A DNA stretch of 64,000 nt from Mycobacterium sp. IS-1264 (GCF_001954195.1 NZ_MBES01000058.1:124001-188000), one strand, 5' to 3'; counted from the first letter of the stretch, positions 1 to 11,600 are shown. The notes: generated by a model not told the origin, from the letters alone. Made by a program: numbers and translations.

Positions 1-1
1 C

Positions 2-235
2 GTCGACGTGCCCAGCTATCGGGTGTCGCAGTACGACATCATCGACGTGCGCGACAAGTCGGTGAACTCGGTGCCGTTCCAGATCGCGCGGGAGACCGCC
101 GGCGAGCGCCCGATCCCGAGCTGGCTGCAGGTCGTGGGGGAGCGCCAGCGCATCCTGATCCACCAATTGCCCGAGCGCGCGCAGATCGAGGTGCCGCTCA
201 CCGAGCAGCTGATCGTCGAGTACTACTCGAAGTAG
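2..235 (+). CDS. rpsD: 30S ribosomal protein S4, C-terminal part (cut by window edge)
   Basis: This is the last 77 codons of ribosomal protein S4, which binds 16S rRNA early in small-subunit assembly. The visible part runs in one frame from the window edge to TAG at 233-235 and ends in the YYSK tail typical of bacterial S4. Its position directly upstream of rpoA, in the same orientation, is the usual actinobacterial order. The first methionine-type codon inside the window (GTG at 8) is internal; the true start lies outside. Confidence 0.9.
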   Translation, partial: VDVPSYRVSQYDIIDVRDKSVNSVPFQIARETAGERPIPSWLQVVGERQRILIHQLPERAQIEVPLTEQLIVEYYSK

Positions 236-239
236 ACCC

Positions 240-261
240 CCTGCACTGAACCCAGTGCAGG
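240..261 (+). terminator. Hairpin between rpsD and rpoA
   Basis: CCTGCACTG (240-248) and CAGTGCAGG (253-261) form a perfect 9-bp stem with an AACC loop, five bases after the rpsD stop. There is no clear U-run behind it, so it could be a partial terminator/attenuator or an RNA-processing hairpin inside the ribosomal operon. The structure is seen; the role is inferred. Confidence 0.5.
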
Positions 262-280
262 TCTTAGCGGCATCAAATAG

Positions 281-1354
<1,074 letters not shown>

Positions 1355-1386
1355 AGGCCAGAATCATCTAGACAGGAGCGACAGCA

Positions 1387-1968
1387 ATGCCCAAGCCCAC
1401 CAAGGGCCCTCGCCTCGGCGGGTCGTCTTCGCACCAGAAGGCCCTTCTGGCCAACCTGGCCACGTCGCTGTTCGAGCACGGTCGGATCAAGACGACCGAG
1501 CCGAAGGCCCGTGCGCTGCGGCCGTACGCGGAGAAGCTGATCACGCACGCGAAAAAGGGCACGCTGCACAACCGTCGAGAGGTCCTCAAGAAGATCCGCG
1601 ACAAGGACATCGTGCACGCGTTGTTCGAGGAGATCGGGCCGTTCTACAGCGACCGCAACGGTGGCTACACCCGCATCATCAAGGTCGAGGCGCGTAAGGG
1701 TGACAACGCCCCGATGGCCGTTATCGAGCTGGTGCGGGAGAAGACGGTGACGTCGGAGGCCGATCGCGCGCGCCGCGTGAAAGCCTCGAAGAAGGCTGAC
1801 GCTCCTGTCGCGGCTGCTGCGGCGCCGCAGGCCGCCGTCGAGCCGGAGGCCGCCGAGGGCCCGACGGCCGAGGAAGTCGAGGCCGAAACGGCTGAAGAAG
1901 TCGAAGCCGAGACGGCCGAAGTCGAGGCCGAGGCCGCCGATGAGGGCGACGGAGCCACCGACAGTTAG
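1387..1968 (+). CDS. rplQ: 50S ribosomal protein L17 with acidic C-terminal extension
   Basis: This is ribosomal protein L17 of the large subunit (193 residues). Residues 1-120 are the conserved core, with the [20 protein letters not shown] start and the NGGYTRI motif. Enteric L17 is about 127 residues. The extra 65 or so residues here are alanine- and glutamate-rich, with short repeats of EEVEAETA between about residues 155 and 182. Such acidic tails are known in mycobacterial L17; no specific function can be read from the sequence. A GGAG ribosome site precedes the ATG, and the 3' end overlaps truA by 29 bases. Confidence 0.96.
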   Translation: MPKPTKGPRLGGSSSHQKALLANLATSLFEHGRIKTTEPKARALRPYAEKLITHAKKGTLHNRREVLKKIRDKDIVHALFEEIGPFYSDRNGGYTRIIKVEARKGDNAPMAVIELVREKTVTSEADRARRVKASKKADAPVAAAAAPQAAVEPEAAEGPTAEEVEAETAEEVEAETAEVEAEAADEGDGATDS

Positions 1969-2806
1969 CGAGGACGTCCGTCTCCGGCTCGATATCGCCT
2001 ACGACGGAACGGATTTCGCGGGCTGGGCAACCCAGGCCGGGCAGAGAACCGTCGCCGGCGTTCTCGACGAGGCGCTGACGACGGTTTTCCGCACCCCGGT
2101 GCGGCTGCGCGCCGCCGGGCGCACCGACACCGGCGTGCACGCCACCGGGCAGGTGGCACACGTCGACGTCCCGGACGACGCGCTGCCCAACGCTTACCCG
2201 CGCGCACCCCGCGTCGGCGAACCGGAATTCCTGCCGCTGCTGCGGCGCCTGGGCCGGTTCCTGCCCACCGACGTCCGGGTCCTGCGGATCGTCCGCGCCC
2301 CAGCGGGTTTCGACGCCCGCTTCTCGGCACTGCGCCGCCATTACGCTTACCGGTTGTCCACGGCGCCCTACGGCGTGGAGCCGCAGCGGGCGCGCTACGT
2401 CACCGCGTGGCCGCGCACACTGGACCTTGACGCGATGAGCACGGCGTCACGAGACCTGTTGGGGCTGCATGACTTTGCGGCGTTCTGCCGTCAGCGAGAT
2501 GGCGCCACCACGATCCGGGATCTGCAGCGGTTGGACTGGTCGCGCGAGGGCGAGTTGATCACCGCGCACGTGACCGCCGATGCGTTCTGCTGGTCGATGG
2601 TGCGGTCACTGATCGGGGCGCTGCTGGCCGTCGGCGAGCATCGGCGTCCGGTCACCTGGTGTCGCCACCTGCTCGCCGCGACGGACCGGTCCAGCGACTT
2701 CGCGGCCGCGCCCGCGCACGGGCTGACGCTGATCGGCGTGGACTACCCACCCGATGGCGAGCTCGCGTCGCGGATCCTGATCACCCGCGATCTGCGCACG
2801 CGCTAG
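1940..2806 (+). CDS. truA: tRNA pseudouridine synthase A
   Basis: This enzyme makes pseudouridine at positions 38-40 of the tRNA anticodon arm. The catalytic aspartate is D63 in the motif [11 protein letters not shown]. The family motifs [15 protein letters not shown] near the N-terminus and FCWSMVRSL near the C-terminus are present, and the 288 residues are full length. The chosen ATG lies inside the end of rplQ (29-base overlap in another frame), so translation is probably coupled. A start a few codons downstream cannot be excluded because the first 12 residues are not conserved. The stop overlaps the convergent cutinase gene by 4 bases. Confidence 0.95.
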   Translation: MRATEPPTVSEDVRLRLDIAYDGTDFAGWATQAGQRTVAGVLDEALTTVFRTPVRLRAAGRTDTGVHATGQVAHVDVPDDALPNAYPRAPRVGEPEFLPLLRRLGRFLPTDVRVLRIVRAPAGFDARFSALRRHYAYRLSTAPYGVEPQRARYVTAWPRTLDLDAMSTASRDLLGLHDFAAFCRQRDGATTIRDLQRLDWSREGELITAHVTADAFCWSMVRSLIGALLAVGEHRRPVTWCRHLLAATDRSSDFAAAPAHGLTLIGVDYPPDGELASRILITRDLRTR

Positions 2807-3384
2807 AGCCGGGCGGCGGCGAAGCTGGCGGCCTGATCGATCAGGCCGGAGTTGAGATACGACGGCTGCAGGTGTGACGGCCAATTCATGCCATTGCGAC
2901 AGATCGGGTCGCCCTGTGCGCACTGGTCGATCGTCTTACCGGCGAAGGCGGGGGCGACCTGTCGGGTGCCATTGCCGAACAACGCAACCGCGGCGACGTG
3001 CTGATCCGCCCCTGGCGGTATCCGGCCCCAGGTCGCGAGATCAACTACCTCGGCACCCAGGGAGTAGCCGCCGAGCACCTCGCGGGTGTTCGGGCACTGC
3101 TTGGCCATGGATTGAACGTGGGCGCTGATGTCGTTGGCGCCTGCGTCGACGCTGATGTTGGCGGGATAGTTGACCCCATACGCTCCGACCGGCATAGGTG
3201 TCTTGCCGCGCAGCGAATTGAGGAACGCATCGCCGATGGCGCCGAGTCCGGGTGGTTCCTCCCGGCCCCGGGCGAATACCACTTCGGCGCCCGGGCACGC
3301 CGCCGATGCAATCGGCGCCATGGCGGGGGCGATCACCAACGTCGCGGCGAACAATGTCGCGGCCGCGAAACCGCGCAGCCTCAT
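2803..3384 (-). CDS. Secreted cutinase-family esterase (Cut4/Rv3452-like)
   Basis: This is an exported alpha/beta-hydrolase of the cutinase-like (Culp) family, which in mycobacteria acts on esters and lipids at or outside the cell envelope. Residues 1-28 form a Sec signal peptide ending PIASA-A. The catalytic triad is visible as S108 in [10 protein letters not shown]159 in GDPIC and H171 in WPSHLQPSY, with paired cysteines C30/C97 and C155/C162. The family motif is normally GYSQG; here the glutamine, whose backbone contributes to the oxyanion hole, is L109. The 193 residues are near the minimal length of the family. It lies tandem to a second cutinase gene in the same orientation, as in M. 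tuberculosis Rv3452-Rv3451. Confidence 0.85.
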   Translation of the reverse strand: MRLRGFAAATLFAATLVIAPAMAPIASAACPGAEVVFARGREEPPGLGAIGDAFLNSLRGKTPMPVGAYGVNYPANISVDAGANDISAHVQSMAKQCPNTREVLGGYSLGAEVVDLATWGRIPPGADQHVAAVALFGNGTRQVAPAFAGKTIDQCAQGDPICRNGMNWPSHLQPSYLNSGLIDQAASFAAARL

Positions 3385-3416
3385 GGGCCGATATATTAAC
3401 CGGCCAGCCTATGCGG

Positions 3417-4352
3417 TCAGTGGATCGCCGAGACCAGATCAGGCGAAGGCGTGGGCACCGCGGGCGCGGGAGCCGGCGCCGTCGTCGGAGGAATCGACGG
3501 TCCGGGCCCTGGCGCCTGTGGTACGGAACCCGGTGACTGCGGTACGGATCCCGGCGATTGCGGACCGGATCCCGGCGATTGCGGGCCGTACCCCGGTGAC
3601 GTGGGGCCGTAGCCCGGTGAGGTGGGTCCGTACCCGGGTACCTGCTGGCCGGTTCCGGCCAGCAGCTTCGACGCGACGAAGGCCGCGGCCTGGGTGGTGT
3701 ATACGGGCACATACCCCTCGGTGTGCCCGGTCCACTCGTTGCCCTGGCCTGCGTGGCAGATCGGGTCTTGCGGGTTGCACAGGTCGATCGCCTTGGACCC
3801 GAGCAGTGTGCTTTGGGCCGGCAGTGTTCCGCCGGCGCGGTCGGCCACGTCGCCGAAGGTGGCGACGGCCGCGATGTTGCTGGCGTATTGCGGGGGGAGC
3901 GAGTTGCCCCAGTTGATGCCCCCGATGGGGACGCCGGCAACGATGTCCATCACCGAGGCGCCCTGGGAGTAGCCGCCCAGCACGATCTTGGTGCTCGGGC
4001 ACTTCTCCACGCTCTTCTTGACGCGGTCGATGGTGTCGTTGGCGCCGTCACCGCCGTGCAGCTGCAGCTTGCTGGCGGCGTAGTTCACCCCGTACGGCAG
4101 GATGTTCATGCCGGTCTGCTGGCGCAGCGAGTCGACAAAGGCGTCGCCGACGCGGCCCAGGCCGGGCGGCTCGTTGGTGCCGCGGGCGAAGATCACCTCG
4201 GCATCCGGGCAGTCGTCGGCGGAGGCCATCGACGCCGTGGGGAGGGCGAGCAGGCCGGTCGCAGTGACCAGCGCGGAAGCGCCCAGGCCGACCCAGCGAG
4301 CCGCGGACCGCGCGCCACCCGCCCGAGGGCTACGTATGCGGTGGGTAAACAC
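3417..4352 (-). CDS. Secreted cutinase-family esterase with heptad-repeat tail (Cut3/Rv3451-like)
   Basis: This is an exported cutinase-like esterase/lipase. Residues 1-46 include a positively charged start and a hydrophobic signal segment ending in ASADD. The catalytic core spans about residues 47-235, with S129 in GGYSQGAS, D196 in PQDPICH and H210 in WTGHTEGY. Cysteines C48, C118, C192 and C199 fit the two family disulfides. Residues 239-282 are a proline/glycine/serine tail of seven-residue repeats (variants of SPGYGPT), followed by a proline-alanine stretch to residue 311. The enzyme body is a standard length; the tail makes the protein about 50 residues longer than I recall for M. tuberculosis Cut3, which has only a few such repeats. 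Confidence 0.87.
   Translation of the reverse strand: MFTHRIRSPRAGGARSAARWVGLGASALVTATGLLALPTASMASADDCPDAEVIFARGTNEPPGLGRVGDAFVDSLRQQTGMNILPYGVNYAASKLQLHGGDGANDTIDRVKKSVEKCPSTKIVLGGYSQGASVMDIVAGVPIGGINWGNSLPPQYASNIAAVATFGDVADRAGGTLPAQSTLLGSKAIDLCNPQDPICHAGQGNEWTGHTEGYVPVYTTQAAAFVASKLLAGTGQQVPGYGPTSPGYGPTSPGYGPQSPGSGPQSPGSVPQSPGSVPQAPGPGPSIPPTTAPAPAPAVPTPSPDLVSAIH
3507..3638 (-). repeat. 21-bp tandem repeat coding the cutinase tail
   Basis: About six units of 21 bases encode the heptads [35 protein letters not shown] and PGSVPQA. The gradual drift from one end to the other suggests growth by unequal recombination or slippage, followed by divergence. The copies lie inside the reading frame of the Cut3-like gene and keep it open. 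Confidence 0.85.
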
Positions 4353-4491
4353 CCGGAAATTTTACCCGGATCCGGCAAACCCGAAACTCCGTCGACCTGT
4401 GGATAAGCCTCCGCACCGCGCTCGGCGTGCGGTTTACCGTGAGCGGAAATACGTATTCGACAAATTTCCCGGCGGAATTTTGGACCGATCC
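4353..4491. promoter_or_regulatory. Divergent intergenic region between cutinase and eccB4
   Basis: This 139-base spacer lies between the cutinase gene (leftward) and eccB4 (rightward). It is less GC-rich than its surroundings, with AT-rich patches near 4359-4363 and 4446-4480. It probably carries both promoters. I found no clear operator. Confidence 0.4.
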
Positions 4492-5883
4492 TTGCCCCCA
4501 CAATCGCCGACCCGCGTGCAAATCGGCGCGTACCGGTTTCTGCTGCGTCGCATCGAGTGCGCGTTGCTGACCGGGAACACCGGCGTCTCCGGCCGGCACC
4601 TCCGGGCGCGGAGGGTATCGCTTACGGCCGGGTGTGCGCTGGCGGCCGTCGTTGTCGCCGGATCCGCGCTACTTGCTTTGCTGCGACCGCAGGTGGCGTT
4701 CGATCGCGCATCGATCGTGATGGGCAAGCAATCCGGAGCGCTGTACGTGCGGGTGGGTGACATTTGGCATCCGGTGCTCAACCTGGCTTCGGCACGATTG
4801 ATCGCACGAACCAATGCCAACCCGCAGCCCGTGCGCGAGTCCGACCTTGCCCGCACCAAACGCGGTCCGCTGCTGGGCATTCCGGGTGCGCCGCAACTTC
4901 TCGGCCCGCCGCTGTCGGCCGAGGAATCCGTGTGGACGATCTGCGATACGGCCGGCAGCACGCCGACCACGGTCCTCATCGGGCCCGCGGGGGAGCCGGC
5001 GGTCCGCCGACTGGGCCCCTATGACGCCGTCGTGGTGGCTCCTGGCTCGGGTTCGCCGGCTTACCTGCTCTACAACGGACAGCGGGCGGTCGTGGATCTC
5101 GCCGACAGCGCCGTGGTACGCGCGTTGAGGTTGGAGGGCCGCGCGCCGCGAGTCGTCTCGCCGTTATTGCTCAGCGCCATTCCCGAGGCGCCGCCGATCG
5201 CGCCGCCGCCAATTCGCGACGCGGGCGCGAAGGCCGCCGGACTGCCCGGATTTTCGGTGGGCGATGTGTTGCGCATCACACGAGCCGGGGGTGAGGAGTA
5301 TTACGTCGTTTTGGCCACCGGTGCGCAGCGAATCGGTCAGGTCACGGCGGATATGCTGCGTTTCAGCAATTCGCACGGCAGCGCGAACATCATTACGGCG
5401 GCGCCGGACGTAATCCGCGCCGCGCCGATCGTTACGACGCTGCCGGTGGCGAGTTTCCCCGACCGCGCGGCCCGCGACGGCGGCTTGAGCGATGCCGATA
5501 CCACCGTGTGTGCGTCGTGGACTGCCACGTCCGGGCATTCCGACATCGCTTTCCTGGCGGGCAGCAGGCTGCCGTTGCCGGACGGCCAGGTATCGGTGAC
5601 GTTGTCGCAGGCGGACGGCCGTGGGCGTGCGCTGGACGCGGTATACCTGTCTCCCGGCCGCGTCGCCTACGTGCGGGGCAACGCCCAAGGCGGCGCACGG
5701 TACCTCGTCACCGACACCGGGGTGCGGTTCGCGGTTCACGACGACGACGCGGCACACGACCTCGGGCTTCCGGCTGCCGCGCTCCCGGCGCCGTGGCCGA
5801 TGCTGGCGGCCCTACCGTCCGGGCCCGAACTGAGCAGGCAAAGCGCGTCAGTCGCTCGAGACACTCTTGCGGGTCCGCCTTAA
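4492..5883 (+). CDS. eccB4: ESX-4 type VII secretion protein EccB4
   Basis: This is a core membrane component of the ESX-4 type VII secretion machine. EccB proteins have a short cytosolic N-terminus, one membrane helix and a large periplasmic domain. Here the motif GAYRFLLRRIECALL (residues 12-26) precedes a single hydrophobic segment at about 43-65, followed by a long periplasmic domain to residue 463. The open frame extends about 130 codons upstream, but a TTG at 4492 gives an N-terminus matching the length expected for EccB4 and lacks the arginine-rich translation of the intergenic region; GTG 4516 is the alternative. The last 36 bases overlap the convergent mycP4 gene. Confidence 0.9.
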   Translation: MPPQSPTRVQIGAYRFLLRRIECALLTGNTGVSGRHLRARRVSLTAGCALAAVVVAGSALLALLRPQVAFDRASIVMGKQSGALYVRVGDIWHPVLNLASARLIARTNANPQPVRESDLARTKRGPLLGIPGAPQLLGPPLSAEESVWTICDTAGSTPTTVLIGPAGEPAVRRLGPYDAVVVAPGSGSPAYLLYNGQRAVVDLADSAVVRALRLEGRAPRVVSPLLLSAIPEAPPIAPPPIRDAGAKAAGLPGFSVGDVLRITRAGGEEYYVVLATGAQRIGQVTADMLRFSNSHGSANIITAAPDVIRAAPIVTTLPVASFPDRAARDGGLSDADTTVCASWTATSGHSDIAFLAGSRLPLPDGQVSVTLSQADGRGRALDAVYLSPGRVAYVRGNAQGGARYLVTDTGVRFAVHDDDAAHDLGLPAAALPAPWPMLAALPSGPELSRQSASVARDTLAGPP

Positions 5884-7164
5884 CCGACTCTTGGCCGCGC
5901 CGATGATCAGGGCCGCCGCCAGCGCGGCCAAGCAGATCGCCGCGCCACCCAAGGCGGTGTTGCGGCCTTGACGATCAAGCGGCGCCGGTGCCAGAGGGGG
6001 AGGCATCGGCACCGGCGCCGGGCCTGGTTTGGACGTGTTGATCGGTGGAATCGAGTCGGTGCTTACCGCGGCAAGGGCATCGATGGTGCCGTTGCCGACG
6101 ACCGGATCCCATCCGGCCGCCGGGTGATGGGCGGTCAATTCGATGCGCTGCATCACCTGTCGCGCGGTCATCGTCGGGAATCGCGCTCGGATCAGCGCAG
6201 CCAACCCGCTGACCACCGGCGCCGCGTAGCTCGTGCCGGAAAGCGATGCTGAGCCAAGCGAATTCATCGCCTCACCGACGGCGGCGACGTCCACCCAGGG
6301 GCCGGCAAGGGTGAAGGCCGATGGCGCGCCCTCGGCGTTCACCGATCCGACGGCCAGCACGTAGTCGTCATACCAGGCCGGGCTGACCGCGACGGTGACG
6401 CTGTCCCATGTCGCGTCCGGACGCTGCGGCGGGCACTGCGCGCTGCCGCCGGTGTTGCCGGCCGCGGCAACGATTACCGCGTTCTTGACGTCGACCGCGT
6501 AGGCCAATGCCGCGCCCAGCGACCGGTCGTCGAGCGGCGATGCGACCGGAACGCACGCGACCGATGAAATGTTGATCACCGACGCGCCGAGATCGGCGGC
6601 CGTCCGGACGGCTCGCGCCATCGTGTCGACATCACCCACTCCGGCGCTGGACCGGTCGTTGGCCGGAGCGAACTTGGCACTCGACTGGCGGATGCCGATC
6701 AGGGTGACGTCGGGCGCCATGCCGGCGAAGCTATCGGCCCTGGGATCCGGTGTCGCAGCGATGATTCCGGCCACCAATGTGCCATGCGCGTCGCAATCTT
6801 GAGTGCCGTCGCCGGTGGACACATAGTCACCCCCGGGCACCACATCGGGTAGCCGACCGTGCCGCGAGACACCGGTGTCGATGACCGCGACCCGCTGGCC
6901 GGCACCGCGGGTGAGCTGCCAGACCCGCTTTAGGTCGAGATGTGCAAACTGCTCGCCGCCCGGGCTCGCATCCGACGACATCGTCGTGCAAGCCTCGCGT
7001 TGCACGGTCGGCCGCGGCGGTGCGGGCAGGACCGGCTTCGGCAGCCACGTGTCGTCGATCTTCGGTGGCGAAACCGCGTGCGCCGACGGTGTTCCGAATT
7101 GGGCTAGCGCCGCCAGCGCCGATGCCGCCAGCAGCCGCACCACGCGTGACGCGGTCAACTCCAT
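5848..7164 (-). CDS. mycP4: Mycosin-4, membrane-anchored subtilisin-like protease of ESX-4
   Basis: Mycosins are subtilisin-type serine proteases that stabilise and process type VII secretion complexes at the periplasmic face. Residues 1-30 are a signal peptide ending SAHA. The catalytic triad is D96 in VAVIDTGV, H127 in DAHGTLVAG and S312 in SGTSYAAPVVSG, with oxyanion asparagine N237 in AAAGNTGG. A proline-rich linker (about 385-405) leads to one C-terminal membrane helix (about 405-428) and a basic tail. ATG at 7164 is preferred over one 27 codons upstream because it starts directly at the signal peptide. The start overlaps the end of eccD4 by 10 bases, indicating coupled translation. Confidence 0.93.
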   Translation of the reverse strand: MELTASRVVRLLAASALAALAQFGTPSAHAVSPPKIDDTWLPKPVLPAPPRPTVQREACTTMSSDASPGGEQFAHLDLKRVWQLTRGAGQRVAVIDTGVSRHGRLPDVVPGGDYVSTGDGTQDCDAHGTLVAGIIAATPDPRADSFAGMAPDVTLIGIRQSSAKFAPANDRSSAGVGDVDTMARAVRTAADLGASVINISSVACVPVASPLDDRSLGAALAYAVDVKNAVIVAAAGNTGGSAQCPPQRPDATWDSVTVAVSPAWYDDYVLAVGSVNAEGAPSAFTLAGPWVDVAAVGEAMNSLGSASLSGTSYAAPVVSGLAALIRARFPTMTARQVMQRIELTAHHPAAGWDPVVGNGTIDALAAVSTDSIPPINTSKPGPAPVPMPPPLAPAPLDRQGRNTALGGAAICLAALAAALIIGAAKSRLRRTRKSVSSD

Positions 7165-8549
7165 GTCGGATGGAGGCCACGAACGGCGCCATAGACACCG
7201 CATATCCAGCAGGTCAGGGGCACCATCGCGATCAGGGCCAGACACTCCACCAGCTCAACGCCTCGCCGCACTAGGGGCGACTGGGGTATCGCCGGAGTCA
7301 TGAAACCCAGGAAGAGCGCCGCGGCGACGAGCATCGCCGTCATCGCCGCTATCCACGGTCCTCGATCCGGGATGGCGGCCGTGGCAATTGCGAATGTTGT
7401 TCCGGTAGTGACGATTCCCCCGACGACAAATATCAGAGCGCGTCTCCTGTCAACGCCATGCGCGTGCAGCAGCAGCACCGCACCGGTGACAGTGGCGAGA
7501 GCGATGCAGCCGAGCCTCGGTGCGCCGGTGACAACGGTGACCACGGCGCCCAGGGCGGCCGAACCCGAGAATGCCGCGAGCAGGCTTGTCAGCCAGTTGT
7601 CGGCACGGGTCGCTTTGGCAGTCAAACGATCCTGGGTATCCAGGCCCGGTGCGGGCGGCAGCCGAGGCGACAATCCGGCCAGCATGATCGACACCCGTGC
7701 CGCCATTTCGAGCAGGCCTAGCGAGGCCAGCGCGGATACCGACCCGATGATGTGCAGGGGGGCCGTTGTGATGACACCCACCAATGCGACGATCGCGACC
7801 GCCATCGCGAAGCACGACACCGCGGTCAACGTGACACGACCACAAGCCGATACGCGCATAGCCAACACCGACGTCACGGCGGCCGCCATCGCGGCCAGCA
7901 GCACACCGGGAGTGCCCGGAGCGCCAGGTACAGCAAGAAAGCCCGCGACCGCCGCAGATAAGGTGGCGATCAGGCCGAGCGTGAGCCCCGCCATCGGGTC
8001 GCCGTGGGCCCGGTGCGCGAACGCGGCCAACAGCAGAGCGAGGAAGCCTGCGAATGCCACGATGCCGGCAGTGGAGTAGCGGGTGGCATTGCCGCTGACG
8101 GCGTTTCGAATGAGCGTGATGCCCCCGATACCAGCAAGGCAGCTCGCCACTAGCGCGCCTACGAGGCGATTCACCAGCCCGTGCTGGGACTGTTCCGGAA
8201 CGCGGGCTGTGGGACCCAGGATCGCCGAAATCGCCTCCGCCACATCGTCGCAGCGAGCAACGGGGAGCGGAGGCCGCGCTTGGCTCAGCACCATGACGGC
8301 CCCATTACGGATGCCGTTCTGTGCCAACGTTGTCGACGCATCCAATACTGACGAACCGAGGAGGGACAGGTGGTAACGGTCCCCGGTGGGGCAACTCGAA
8401 TTTTCGATGTCGAGGCTTGCCAGGCTGTCAAGGATCGACGGGATCAGAGTGGCGACGGGGACCCCGGCGGGCAGCGACAAATCGACGAGTGCACTGCCGG
8501 CATGAACCGACACGCGGCGCAGTCCCGGATCCGACACGGACAAGGGCAA
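7155..8549 (-). CDS. eccD4: ESX-4 type VII secretion integral membrane protein EccD4
   Basis: EccD forms the multi-helix channel-scaffold subunit of type VII systems. The first ~90 residues are a soluble ubiquitin-like domain (VSVHAGSALVDLSLPAGVPV start). The remainder contains about 11 hydrophobic segments, as expected for EccD, ending with ALIAMVPLTCWICGVYGAV. The 464 residues are full length. It is the first gene of a two-gene minus-strand unit with mycP4 and is divergent from eccC4 across about 125 bases. Confidence 0.93.
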   Translation of the reverse strand: MPLSVSDPGLRRVSVHAGSALVDLSLPAGVPVATLIPSILDSLASLDIENSSCPTGDRYHLSLLGSSVLDASTTLAQNGIRNGAVMVLSQARPPLPVARCDDVAEAISAILGPTARVPEQSQHGLVNRLVGALVASCLAGIGGITLIRNAVSGNATRYSTAGIVAFAGFLALLLAAFAHRAHGDPMAGLTLGLIATLSAAVAGFLAVPGAPGTPGVLLAAMAAAVTSVLAMRVSACGRVTLTAVSCFAMAVAIVALVGVITTAPLHIIGSVSALASLGLLEMAARVSIMLAGLSPRLPPAPGLDTQDRLTAKATRADNWLTSLLAAFSGSAALGAVVTVVTGAPRLGCIALATVTGAVLLLHAHGVDRRRALIFVVGGIVTTGTTFAIATAAIPDRGPWIAAMTAMLVAAALFLGFMTPAIPQSPLVRRGVELVECLALIAMVPLTCWICGVYGAVRGLHPTWS

Positions 8550-8675
8550 CCCCTTCAGACTTGAATTGTCGGCACGGTAACCCGTTTTCGATCGCCCGGT
8601 TTCCGGCTATCCACAGGCGAGTTGCGTCCGATTCGGGTGCTCCTTACCGTTCGTCAAACGGTGGGAGGGGCCGGC
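8550..8675. promoter_or_regulatory. Divergent promoter region eccD4/eccC4
   Basis: This 126-base region separates the two divergent ESX-4 transcription units. A GGGAGGGG ribosome site lies at 8663-8670, seven bases or fewer from the GTG start of eccC4. In M. tuberculosis the ESX-4 genes are reported to be under the extracytoplasmic sigma factor SigM; I could not identify a convincing -35/-10 pair by eye. Confidence 0.45.
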
Positions 8676-11600
8676 GTGACTGAGGTTTTTGCGCCTGCGG
8701 TGCGCCGTCCGGCGCCCGCGGTCGAGACGACGGACGTCAACATTGACGCGCCGCCCGAGCTCCAGCGTTCCTCGTCGTCCGGCACGCTGGTGCGCCTGGC
8801 GCCCGTTTTCATCTCCCTCGGGAGCCTTGGCGCGGTGGCCGCGGCCTTCCTTTCGGGGTCGACCATGACTCGCAGTCCAACGTTTCTGGCTTTTCCCGTG
8901 ATGATGCTGGGTTCGATGATTGCGACGACGGTGGCCGGACGAGGCCGTCGGCACAGCGGAGGCATGGAAGCAGATCGAGTCGAATACCTCGCATACCTAA
9001 GCCGCCTGCGCGCGACGGTCGCGGAAACCGCTGCGGCACAGCGCTCGTCACTCAGATGGAGACATCCCGATCCCGAGACGTTGTGGACGATGATCGGCGG
9101 ACCGCGAATGTGGGAGCGGCAAGCCAGGGACGGCGACTTCTGCGTCGTCCGCGTCGGCGTCGGAACCCAGCCGCTCGCCACGCGTTTGGTGGCCCCGGAA
9201 ATCCCAATCGCGGAGCTCGCGGACCCGGTCACGGCAACGGCGTTGGACCGTTTTGTCCGCGCGCACTCGACAATCGAGGAAGCGCCGATTGCGATTAGTT
9301 TGCGGGCGGCTACGACGGTAACGATCGATGGCGATTCGGGCGAAGCGCGCGGAGTCCTGCGAGCGATGGTATGTCAACTCGCCGTGTTACATCCTCCGGA
9401 CCAGTTGCTGATCGTCGCCGTGATCAGCGAGGGGAACAGGTGTCACTGGGATTGGCTGAAATGGCTGCCGCACAACCAACATCCGGCCGCGCTCGATACG
9501 TTGGGGTCGGCGCGAATGGTGTATCGAAGCCCGCAAGAAGCTCAGCGTGCCCTGGCCGGTACGAATGGGCCGCACGCGGTGGTGATCAGCGACCGTGGCC
9601 AGCGCGTCGCGGCCGGTGTGATTGGGGACGCGACCATCCTCGAGGTCGGCGCTGGCAGCACGCCGTTGGCAATCAGGGATGCCGGCGAAACTTTGGCGCT
9701 GGAGCGCCCCGACCAAATGGACGCCCTCGATGCGTTGATCTGTGCGCGGCGGCTGGCCGGGTACCGAACCGAAGCGGCCTCTCGCGGGAGCGAAGGCCTG
9801 GGCTGGTCGGATCTGATGGGGCTAGGCGACCTCTCGCGTTTCGACCCCGTCACTGCGTGGCGCAGCCAGGACCGCCACCATCGCCTCCGCGTTCCGATCG
9901 GGGCGACGGTCGACGGAAAGTCGCTCGAGCTCGATATCAAAGAGCCCGCCGAAAACGGCATAGGTCCCCACGGCCTCTGCGTGGGCGCCACCGGCTCGGG
10001 CAAGTCGGAATTGCTGCGCACCGTCGCATTGGGCATGATGGCGCGGAACTCGCCCGAGGTGCTCAATCTGCTCCTCGTCGACTTCAAGGGCGGCGCAACG
10101 TTTCTCGATCTGGCGCGTGCTCCGCACGTCGCTGCGGTCATCACCAACCTGTCGGACGAGGCGCCGCTGGTGGCCCGGATGCGGGATGCGCTGGCCGGTG
10201 AGATGAACCGGCGGCAGCAATTGCTGCGAGCGGCGGGCCATGGCAGCGTCGCGGCCTACGAAGAAGCACGGCGGGCCGGCCTGCAATCGGCCGCCCTGCC
10301 GACATTGTTCATCGTCGTCGACGAGTTCTCCGAACTGCTCAGCCAGCATCCTGATTTCGCCGACATGTTCGTTGCGATCGGCCGGCTCGGCCGGTCGTTG
10401 GGCATGCATCTGTTGCTGGCCAGCCAGCGCCTCGACGAAGGCCGGCTGCGAGGCCTGGAAGCACATCTTTCTTACCGGGTATGCCTGAAGACTTTGTCCG
10501 CGAGCGAATCGCGGATCGTCCTGGGAACACTCGACGCGTATCAACTACCGAATACGCCCGGTGCCGGTTACCTGCGCTGCGGTGGCGGCGAGCCGATTCG
10601 TTTCCAGACCGCATTCGTCTCCGGACCGCTGTCCGCCCTGCCGACTGGCGTCACCACCGCGACGAGATCGCCTTCCGTGCAGCCGTTCAGCACGCGCGCC
10701 GCAGGCCCAATCACACACGACGCCGGGACAAGTCGGCCACCCGCGCAAACCGTACTGGGCGCGGTGTTGGACCGGCTGTCCGTGCACGGGCCTCCCGCGC
10801 ACCAAGTCTGGCTCCCGCCGCTCGGTCCGACACCTCCGCTGGGAAGCCTGTTGCGCGACACCGGATCGCCGAGGGGCGGCCTGATCGCACCCATCGGCGT
10901 CGTCGACCGTCCTTTCGAACAGTGCCGGGCGCCGCTCATGGTCGACTTGTCCGGAGCCGCAGGCAATGTCGCGATCGTCGGAGCGCCTCAATCAGGAAAG
11001 TCGACAGCGCTGCGCACACTGGTCACCGCGCTGGCGGCCACTCACGATCCACGCCAGGTGCAGTTCTACTGCCTCGATTTCGGCGGCGGAACGCTGGCGT
11101 CCCTAGATAGTTTGCCCCACGTGGGCACCGTCGCCGGCAGGGCCGAGCCGGCGCTGGTCGCGCGCATGGTCGCCGAAATGGAATCGATCGTGCGCTCTCG
11201 GGACTTGGATCGAACCGGTGCGGCATCCGATTCCACTCGGCAGGCCGACATTTTCCTCGTCGTCGACGGCTGGGCGACCCTGCGCCATGAGTTCGACGCG
11301 CTCGAGGAAGCGATCACTTCTCTGGCGGCGCAGGGGCTTTCATTCGGCGTGCACGTAGTCTTGTCAGCGTCGCGCTGGGCCGAGATCCGGCCGTCGCTGA
11401 AAGATCAGATCGGGACCCGCATCGAGTTGCGGCTGGGTGACCCCGCCGATTCGGAAATCGACCGCAAGCGGGCACAGCAGGTGCCGCGCGACCAACCCGG
11501 CCGCGGCCTTTCCCACGAGGGGCTGCACATGTTGATCGCGCTGCCGACGAACCCGAGTGAGCTGGCACGCCGTGACGGTGAGTCGGCCGCGCCCCCGATA

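Noticed and set aside
3507..3638. CRISPR-like array in the cutinase tail
   Set aside because: The repeats are contiguous 21-base coding units without spacers and stay in frame.
4102..4491. 130-codon N-terminal extension of EccB4
   Set aside because: It translates the divergent cutinase start and promoter region in an Arg/Pro-rich frame that EccB proteins do not have.
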